DNA of 12,460 nucleotides, taken from positions 1 through 12,460 of the forward strand of contig JAEDLR010000057.1 in NCBI GenBank assembly GCA_016295145.1, read 5' to 3'. The notes under the pieces are model-generated. The model was given only the letters and a program-made list of their open reading frames with translations, had not been told where the DNA came from and made no database searches. Numbering within the stretch: the first letter of the stretch is position 1; each line of letters begins with the position of its first letter. Source of the stretch: Oscillospiraceae bacterium (GTDB lineage: Bacteria > Bacillota > Clostridia > Oscillospirales > Ruminococcaceae). Positions 6,348-12,460 of the stretch are shown one piece after another. A program made the translations under genes and the position numbers.

Positions 6348-7286
6348 ATGCAGACGAAAATACAAGCACTCAAAGACAGCATTTCCGCTGTAATTGTCGG
6401 AAAAGAACAGCCTGTGCGCTGCATTATCGCCGGATTGCTGTGCGGCGGCCACATTCTGTTGGAAGATGTACCCGGCGTAGGAAAGACCCAAGTGGCTGCG
6501 GCACTGGCAAGATCCGTGGGCGGATCCTTCAATCGTATTCAGCTTACCCCTGATGTGATGCCCTCGGACATTACCGGTTTTACACTGGTGAATCAGCAGA
6601 CATTTGCACTGGAGTACCGCCCGGGTGCAGCCATGTGTAATTTTCTGCTTGCCGATGAGATCAACCGTGCCTCCCCCAAGGTACAGTCCAGTCTTTTGGA
6701 GGTCATGGAGGAGCAGCAGATCTCCATTGACGGCGTGACTCATCCGCTGCCCAAGCCTTTTATGGTGCTTGCAACACAAAATCCCGTGGAGACCTACGGT
6801 ACGTATCATCTGCCGGAAGCGCAGATGGACCGCTTCTTTATGCGCATCAGCATGGGCTACCCCACCGAGGAGGAAGAACTGCTGATTCTTGCGCGTACTG
6901 AGCGGCATAACCCTATACACAATATTGAGAAGCCTGTACTCTGCCCTGAGGATATTCTGCAGTTGCAGGCTGCCGTGCAGGAGATCACCGTCAGCGAGCC
7001 CGTCAGACGCTATATTCTGCGCATTGCCGATGCCACACGTCATCACGAGGCATTGGTACTGGGTGCAAGCCCCCGTGGTTCCATCGCGCTGTTCAAAGCG
7101 GCAAAGGCAAATGCGTTTTTGGATGGCAGAAGCTACGCACTGCCCGATGATGTCAAGAAAATGGCAGAAAGCGTACTGGCGCACCGCCTGATTCTTTCGC
7201 CCAAGGGGAAATCGCGCTATGCCGACGGCGCGGCTGTGGTCAGAGATGTACTCTCTGGGGTGGCTGTGCCGGTAGATGCCACATGA
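6348..7286 (+). CDS. MoxR-family AAA+ ATPase
   Basis: This 312-residue protein is a typical full-length MoxR ATPase, a cytoplasmic chaperone-like AAA+ protein thought to remodel or activate partner proteins using ATP. Visible motifs are the Walker A loop VPGVGKT (41-47), Walker B LLADEIN (100-106), sensor 1 ATQNP (142-146) and the sensor 2 region GASPRG (239-244). The family signature around the arginine finger, YHLPEAQMDRF, lies at 153-163. The start follows AAAGGA with ten-base spacing. The stop overlaps the next start by ATGA (7283-7286), so translation of the DUF58 protein is probably coupled. MoxR next to DUF58 and a membrane transglutaminase is a recurrent bacterial arrangement. The client here is most likely the DUF58 protein. 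Confidence 0.97.
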   Translation: MQTKIQALKDSISAVIVGKEQPVRCIIAGLLCGGHILLEDVPGVGKTQVAAALARSVGGSFNRIQLTPDVMPSDITGFTLVNQQTFALEYRPGAAMCNFLLADEINRASPKVQSSLLEVMEEQQISIDGVTHPLPKPFMVLATQNPVETYGTYHLPEAQMDRFFMRISMGYPTEEEELLILARTERHNPIHNIEKPVLCPEDILQLQAAVQEITVSEPVRRYILRIADATRHHEALVLGASPRGSIALFKAAKANAFLDGRSYALPDDVKKMAESVLAHRLILSPKGKSRYADGAAVVRDVLSGVAVPVDAT

Positions 7287-8596
7287 TCCCCGTAGGATAT
7301 CTGGCGGCGGTGGGTGTTGCGCTGATCTTTACGCTGTATATGGATGGCAGCATCGGCGTGATGATGCTTGCCTTTCTGCTGGTGATGCCTGTGCTCTCGC
7401 TGATCGTCACGCTCATCACTATGCACGGGTTGCAGATCGCGGTAACACTGCCCGAAGAATGCAGCAAGGGCAAGCAGACCGAGGCAGTCGTTGTACTGAC
7501 CAAGAGAACCGTTCTGCCGCTGCCGTTTTTGCGACTGCGCCTGTATGCGGATGCGCATTTTGCACCGCTGAACCCCTCGGCTGCCGAACCCCTTGACCCA
7601 CCGGTTTGCCACGGCGACCATCCCTTTGCGATGCTGCAATACCGCATTGCACTGCGTCGTCACGAAAAGCATCAGGCAGTGCAGCACACCCCCGATATGC
7701 TCCCCCTTTGCTTTACGATGGGCTTGCAGCGTCGGGGCGAATATCGCATCCCGCTGGAGACCCGTTACTGCGGCAAGGCTGCGGTGCGCCTTACCCACAT
7801 AGAACTGACCGATTTTCTGCGGCTGTTTCACTTCCGCATTGGGGCGCAGCCACAGGGCAGTATGCTGATTCTGCCGCAGATCCCTTCCATGCAGACCAAC
7901 AACCGCCTGTTTCAAAGCGTGGCAAACGATGCCATCACTGCGGATGACGACAGCGAGGCAACCCCTGCGTTTTCCGCATCGGCGACCCCCGGCTACGAGC
8001 ATCGGGACTATATCCCGGGCGATTCGCTCAAGCGCGTGAATTGGAAGCTTTCCTCCAAGCGGCACAAGCTGATGGTGCGCAAGGATGAACCGGCGGCACT
8101 GGCAAAGCTGACCGTGATACTGGATTTCCACCGCGACCCCATGCTGCAAAGCGGCAATGCTGCCATGGCAAAATGTCTGGCGGCGGAGCAGCTGATGATT
8201 GAAAGCGCACTGGGTCTGATATCGCTTTGTTTGCAGCAGGGGTACCCCTGTGTTCTGTACTACCAGAACGAAACGGCGGCATGGGCAGAACTTGCTGCCG
8301 ATATGCCCGAGCAGATTGCACAGGAATCCACACGGTTACTGCGCGGCGGCTTTCGCAGCGGCTACGCGCTCTCGGAGAGCCCACTGCTGCCCCATGCCGT
8401 CACACAGCGCAGCGATCTGATTCTCATCCATTTCTCCACTCACATGGCAGAGGAGACTGCTGCTGCTTTGGAGCAATTATCGGCGGTACTGCATATTGTG
8501 CAGCCTATACAGTCCAATCGCACAGGCGGATACCCCAAAGCCGCAAGTTTGTGGCAGATCAACGAAGAACACCGTTTCATCTCGTTGCAGACATGA
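7283..8596 (+). CDS. DUF58-domain membrane protein
   Basis: This is a 437-residue protein. Two hydrophobic segments (about 4-20 and 24-46) form an N-terminal membrane hairpin, leaving the rest probably cytoplasmic and accessible to the MoxR ATPase. The DUF58 signature is clear at 239-268: EHRDYIPGDSLKRVNWK followed by LSSKRHKLMVRKDE. The following segment LTVILDFHRDP (276-286) occupies the first VWA-like strand, but D-F-H-R-D does not match the DxSxS metal site, so the fold is kept without an obvious MIDAS. The biochemical function of DUF58 is not established; family context points to assembly or regulation of envelope proteins. There is no good ribosome site before the ATG at 7283, consistent with coupling to moxR. 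Confidence 0.93.
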   Translation: MIPVGYLAAVGVALIFTLYMDGSIGVMMLAFLLVMPVLSLIVTLITMHGLQIAVTLPEECSKGKQTEAVVVLTKRTVLPLPFLRLRLYADAHFAPLNPSAAEPLDPPVCHGDHPFAMLQYRIALRRHEKHQAVQHTPDMLPLCFTMGLQRRGEYRIPLETRYCGKAAVRLTHIELTDFLRLFHFRIGAQPQGSMLILPQIPSMQTNNRLFQSVANDAITADDDSEATPAFSASATPGYEHRDYIPGDSLKRVNWKLSSKRHKLMVRKDEPAALAKLTVILDFHRDPMLQSGNAAMAKCLAAEQLMIESALGLISLCLQQGYPCVLYYQNETAAWAELAADMPEQIAQESTRLLRGGFRSGYALSESPLLPHAVTQRSDLILIHFSTHMAEETAAALEQLSAVLHIVQPIQSNRTGGYPKAASLWQINEEHRFISLQT

Positions 8597-8629
8597 TATA
8601 CCAAATTCTATGAAAGGAGACCCAGGCGT

Positions 8630-11188
8630 ATGCAGAATGCCGTAGCCGCACCCGATGCATCCCCTGCATGGCTGCAAAAGCTGACGCAGCACTCCCTCGT
8701 CAAAAAAATCTTTGATGCAAAGCATATTCCGTTGCTGTATTCGGTGATTGCCGTCACCTCGATCTTCTATCACTACGGTGCGAACTATACACCCCTGTGG
8801 TTTTTGTTTGGATTGGTGCTGCAATGGGGTGCGTTCAAGCTGCTCCGCTTTGTGCAGAAGCATCATCTGCTGGGCGGTGCACTCTATGTAGTGGTCTGTG
8901 TATGCACTTTTTTGCTGGCAGGGCTTTGCATCACCGTCGGCGGCGATCACTCCGCTTTTGGGGGCATCTTTGCACCTGTGGGCACTGATGTGCAGCTCAG
9001 CTTTATGGTGTGGTTTTTAACGCCGCAGTCGGTCATCAACGCCTTTTACGGGCCGTATACCGTGGCGTTATTTCTGCTGTTCACCCTGTTCATCGCAACC
9101 ATCGTTTACTATTACTCCCATGTGATATACCGCACGCTCATGTCCTTTTCGGTGATGTGCTTCCCCTTTGCCATCTACGCCAAGGAATCGGAAGTGATGC
9201 CCGTGCCGTTTATTGTTGCTCTGTTTGTGATGTATTTCGTGGTGATGATCTACTGCAAGCAGCTGCATTGCGGCGATGCGCAACTGATGCACGCCCATGA
9301 TCCCAACGCAGAAGGCTATCAGCTTCCCGAACCGGAAATGCTCACAGGCGCAGGACAAAAGGAACTGACTGCCATGCCGCGTCCCGAACTGTTTGGCAAG
9401 GGCATCTGGCACGCTGCCCTGTTGTTTGTGGGGGCAGCCACCATTTTGGTGCTGATTTTGCCAAAGCCCGCAGTCGTCGCCGATCGCAGCTATCTGGATA
9501 CACTGCTGGATGCTTCCTCCTTTGCCGACTACCTGCTCAACGCCATCAGCGGCTTCAATAATAATTCTGACGGCGGCAGCTACTCCTCGCTGGCTTCCTC
9601 CCAGGCACTGTATTATGTAGAGGCCCAGGAGAGCCTCAATCTGCGGCTTTCTACCTACACCCACTACGATTACACCACCGATAGCTGGACGGCAGATTAC
9701 CAGGACCGCCACAGCACCCAGTATGACATCTTCTATGAAACGCCCGTAACGCTGATGATGGAGGATATCATCGCGGAACGCGACCGCAATAATATGTCCT
9801 ATTATCTCAGCGAAAACAGGGCTGCTACTCCTTACGATTACTATGTATTCTTCTGCATGGTAGAGGATGCCTATCCCGAACTGGCGGAGCAATACGGCTT
9901 TGCAGGTATTTCTAAGATGCAGCTTTCCTTGCCGGATTACAACCGCTCCATGGTGTTCCATGCACCCATGTACAACAGCACAAGCTATATGGCACCACTG
10001 CATACCTATATGGCAGAAAGCATAACCCACTACGAACAACAACTGTATCAAGCCAAGAACGGATTGTTCTTCCGTACCAATCCTGCCATCATCCGCATGG
10101 AGGAATACAGTTTGCAATATCTCAGCCCCACCATGTTTGAGGACGATGCCATGCGTTTTCTCACACAGCAGTTGACCATGGAAGAGGTCAACCTACTGGT
10201 ATCGGAACTGTGGACTTCGATGGATACCTACGAGAACTACCCTGATCTTTATCAATTGGCATATTTTCTCGATTCGGATATTTCCCTTGCCAGATATTAC
10301 CGTCTGGATACCGTAGAACGGGAGACGCCCCAGCGCGTCACAGATCTTGCAGTTACCCTCACGGAGGGGCTGACCACCGATTTTGAAAAGGCAAATGCCA
10401 TTCGCAACTATCTCCATTCGTTCTACACCTACAATGCGGATTATCCCATCGGTGATACGGATAATGTGGAAACATTTCTGTTTGAGAACAAAACGGGCGT
10501 GTGCTATCAGTTTGCCTCTGCCATGACAGAACTTTGTCGCGCGGCAGGTCTCCATGCGCGCTATGTAGAGGGCTTTGCACTGGCAGAAGAAGCCAGTTCC
10601 ACCCGTTATCCCAACACCACCCATGTGATACGTGCAAAGCACGCCCATGCTTTCACCGAGGTCTATATCGCCGGCTACGGCTGGCTCTCGCTGGATGCTA
10701 CCGCTGCCGATCTCAACCAATCCCCTGATCTCTTTGCAGGGGCGGAGGATGTCATCAGCACCTTGCAGCGCACGGGTATCGTTCTGCTGATTGTTTCGGC
10801 AGTGGTGGTGCTGTTCCTGTATTTCCTGCTGCCGATCCTCGCCGAGCAGCATTTTCGCCGAACCTATCGCAAGCGCAAGGGTCTGCTCATGATGTACAAA
10901 GCCTATGTAAGATTGCAAAAGCAGTGGCATACGCCCTCGGCATCTACAATTCGTGAGGTGTGCGCCCAGATGCAGCCGCTGTTTTCCTATGCACCCCAAG
11001 CGGAAGCGGCCCTGACGCAATTGCAAGCTACGCTGGAACAGGCGTTTTACGGTGAATGCTACACGGATACCCTTGCTATGGAGTGCTATGGGGCATACTG
11101 CACGCTGCGCGGCGCATACCGTGCCTGCCTGAAACAGCAGCGCAAGCAATCATCTGCCGCGGCTGCAACTGCTCCACAACAGGGCTGA
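8630..11188 (+). CDS. TgpA-like multispanning membrane transglutaminase-fold protein
   Basis: This 852-residue protein has an N-terminal block of membrane helices (roughly 33-49, 53-72, 82-104, 143-162, 168-184, 192-209 and 259-277). A large, probably extracellular region follows, with a final helix at about 714-736 and a cytoplasmic tail. The transglutaminase core lies at about 577-700, with the triad C625 (GVCYQFA), H673 (AHAFTEV) and D689 (SLDATA). The tail holds a weak DUF4129-like region (about 740-835; TIREV and a later FYGE). The layout is that of TgpA proteins: membrane domain, core, DUF4129. The fold may be a transglutaminase or a cysteine protease; the substrate is unknown. Residues about 285-570 are Tyr/Asp/Asn-rich with no recognised domain. 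GAAAGGAG (8612-8619) supports the start, 33 bases after DUF58. Confidence 0.92.
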   Translation: MQNAVAAPDASPAWLQKLTQHSLVKKIFDAKHIPLLYSVIAVTSIFYHYGANYTPLWFLFGLVLQWGAFKLLRFVQKHHLLGGALYVVVCVCTFLLAGLCITVGGDHSAFGGIFAPVGTDVQLSFMVWFLTPQSVINAFYGPYTVALFLLFTLFIATIVYYYSHVIYRTLMSFSVMCFPFAIYAKESEVMPVPFIVALFVMYFVVMIYCKQLHCGDAQLMHAHDPNAEGYQLPEPEMLTGAGQKELTAMPRPELFGKGIWHAALLFVGAATILVLILPKPAVVADRSYLDTLLDASSFADYLLNAISGFNNNSDGGSYSSLASSQALYYVEAQESLNLRLSTYTHYDYTTDSWTADYQDRHSTQYDIFYETPVTLMMEDIIAERDRNNMSYYLSENRAATPYDYYVFFCMVEDAYPELAEQYGFAGISKMQLSLPDYNRSMVFHAPMYNSTSYMAPLHTYMAESITHYEQQLYQAKNGLFFRTNPAIIRMEEYSLQYLSPTMFEDDAMRFLTQQLTMEEVNLLVSELWTSMDTYENYPDLYQLAYFLDSDISLARYYRLDTVERETPQRVTDLAVTLTEGLTTDFEKANAIRNYLHSFYTYNADYPIGDTDNVETFLFENKTGVCYQFASAMTELCRAAGLHARYVEGFALAEEASSTRYPNTTHVIRAKHAHAFTEVYIAGYGWLSLDATAADLNQSPDLFAGAEDVISTLQRTGIVLLIVSAVVVLFLYFLLPILAEQHFRRTYRKRKGLLMMYKAYVRLQKQWHTPSASTIREVCAQMQPLFSYAPQAEAALTQLQATLEQAFYGECYTDTLAMECYGAYCTLRGAYRACLKQQRKQSSAAAATAPQQG

Positions 11189-11234
11189 AACCGCCTGTTT
11201 GCATATCAAAAAGAAAGAATTGGAGGAAATTCTC

Positions 11235-12460
11235 GTGCTGAATCCTTCACACAAGAAAACACTACGACAGATGCTTTCTGTCACTGCCGCAGCGATGTTG
11301 CTGTGGCAAAGCAGTGCCGCAGTTGTTGTCAACGCCAAAACGACAGGGGCTGATTGCAGCGCTGTCACTGCCGAAATCCCTGCATCAACATACAAACACT
11401 GGAAGCAGTATTCTCCGGCATGGGCGAATCTGCCTGTGGGCAAATTCGGCGGCAATATGAAGTCCATTGGCTGTGCCGTTACCGCTGCTGCGATTCTGTG
11501 TGCCGCTTCCCATTCTGCCGTGCCCGAGGGCTTTGATCCCGGCGTGCTTTGTGATTATCTCACGAAAAACGGCGGCTTTTCCATCAACGGCGATTTGCAA
11601 TGGCAAGTGATTTCAAAACTGGTGCCTGATTTCCGTTACGAATCCACCAGAACATTTTCCAGCAAGAATCAGCGGGACCAGATCGCGGAGCTGACTTCGT
11701 ATCTGACAGAGGGCTATTTTGTGGCGGTTAAGCTGACGCGAACGGTCAACGGCGGGCGCACAAGCCATTTTGTTGCCATTGACCGCATTGAAAACGGCGT
11801 TGTCTATATGTTCGATCCCGGCAGCAGCTACGATGTGTTGTACGACCAATATGATTCCTATATGCTGGAAAGCGTGCGGTTGTTTCGCGGCGGAGATTCC
11901 CCCACAGTGACCGTGCCCGAATCTCCTGCCCAACAGCCTGCGGGTGCATATCTGACCACCGACCGTCTGAATCTGCGCAGCGGTGCAGGCATAGATCACG
12001 AAGTGCTGACAGTGCTCCCGAAGGATACATATATTGAGATCACTGAGGTGGCAGCGGACTGGGGCAAAACCGTCTATAACGGGCGCGAGGGCTGGGTCTG
12101 TATGCGATACTGCACTCCTGCTGTTTCCATTTTCACCATTGGCGACTACTGCACCGATGGCAACACACTGACGCTGCGCAGTGGGCCTGCGGCTTCGGCA
12201 ACGGCAGTGGGGTATCTGCCGCCCAATACTATAATTTCTATCACGGCAGTTAACGGCGATTGGGGCTACTGCGCCTACGATGACAAATCGGGATGGGTTT
12301 CCCTGCGCTACTGCACCTGCAACGAGGGCAGCGCGGATATCGGCGTTTCGCTGCGCTATACCACCGCAGGAAATCAAATGCGCCTGCGTACAGGTGCTTC
12401 TACGGCTACGGCGACGCTTGCCATGCTGCCGCCCGATACCGAATTTACCGTTACGCAGAT
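11235..12460 (+). CDS. Secreted C39-like cysteine peptidase with SH3 repeats (3' truncated)
   Basis: The frame is open from a GTG at 11235 to the window end (408 codons plus two bases), with no stop. GGAGGAA (11222-11228) gives good spacing to the GTG, and no nearby in-frame ATG has a ribosome site. Residues 1-34 look like a signal peptide: HKK and R11, a hydrophobic core MLSVTAAAMLLW, and a plausible cut after VNA34. Residues 50-220 resemble C39-like papain-fold peptidases: HWKQYSPAW, C80 in SIGCAVTAAA, H178 in SHFVAID, and D194 in FDPGS. SH3-type repeats follow at about 238-293, 301-360 and from 369 to the edge, each with an LRSG or LRTG motif. Such repeats often bind cell wall. The gap to the transglutaminase gene is 46 bases with no terminator, so it belongs to unit C. 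The family is likely; activity and target are unknown. Confidence 0.88.
   Translation, partial: MLNPSHKKTLRQMLSVTAAAMLLWQSSAAVVVNAKTTGADCSAVTAEIPASTYKHWKQYSPAWANLPVGKFGGNMKSIGCAVTAAAILCAASHSAVPEGFDPGVLCDYLTKNGGFSINGDLQWQVISKLVPDFRYESTRTFSSKNQRDQIAELTSYLTEGYFVAVKLTRTVNGGRTSHFVAIDRIENGVVYMFDPGSSYDVLYDQYDSYMLESVRLFRGGDSPTVTVPESPAQQPAGAYLTTDRLNLRSGAGIDHEVLTVLPKDTYIEITEVAADWGKTVYNGREGWVCMRYCTPAVSIFTIGDYCTDGNTLTLRSGPAASATAVGYLPPNTIISITAVNGDWGYCAYDDKSGWVSLRYCTCNEGSADIGVSLRYTTAGNQMRLRTGASTATATLAMLPPDTEFTVTQ

Noticed and set aside
9068..10117. A 349-codon open frame on the - strand under the transglutaminase gene
   Set aside because: It is antisense to membrane helices and the extracellular region of a clear gene, with no domain and no promoter seen.

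Overview
The window reads as chromosomal DNA of a Gram-positive anaerobe of the Clostridia, most likely Oscillospiraceae/Ruminococcus-like. The evidence is an IspH reductase fused to a four-domain ribosomal protein S1 (a fusion known from that class), AAAGGAG/GGAGG-type ribosome binding sites, sigma-A-type promoters, and a set of membrane or exported wall-associated proteins. Base composition looks moderately GC-rich by eye. All genes lie on the + strand. No RNA gene, mobile element or CRISPR array is visible.

The layout is three transcription units. Unit A (1-3505) is the 3' end of an unidentified gene with an Ala/Thr/Glu-rich tail, an S11 D-Ala-D-Ala carboxypeptidase, and the ispH-S1 fusion. 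The last two overlap by ATGA, and an intrinsic terminator follows. Unit B (3541-6176) starts at a near-consensus extended -10 promoter. It carries an unidentified two-TM helical protein and a membrane-anchored protein with a solute-binding-like domain plus a von Willebrand A (VWA) domain, and ends in a strong terminator. Unit C (from 6248, running off the end) starts at a TTGCAT-N17-TATAAT promoter. It encodes a MoxR AAA+ ATPase, a DUF58 protein, a TgpA-like membrane transglutaminase, and a secreted C39-like cysteine peptidase with SH3 repeats. The last gene starts at GTG and is cut by the window end.

Units A and C, and possibly B, concern the cell envelope. The carboxypeptidase trims peptidoglycan stem peptides. 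The MoxR/DUF58/transglutaminase trio is a recurrent bacterial set, here extended by a peptidase with wall-binding repeats. Unit B places a VWA-bearing surface protein beside a MoxR gene, but the predicted topology puts that VWA domain outside the cell.

The most interesting signal is inside ispH-S1. Exactly at the IspH/S1 junction lies a nine-base Shine-Dalgarno match followed by an in-frame ATG. About 380 bases upstream is an AT-rich patch with a TTGCAA-N17-TATAAT promoter-like sequence, and lysine codon use changes sharply at the junction. Together these suggest that free S1 may be made from within the fusion gene in addition to the fusion protein. This is inference and needs experiment.
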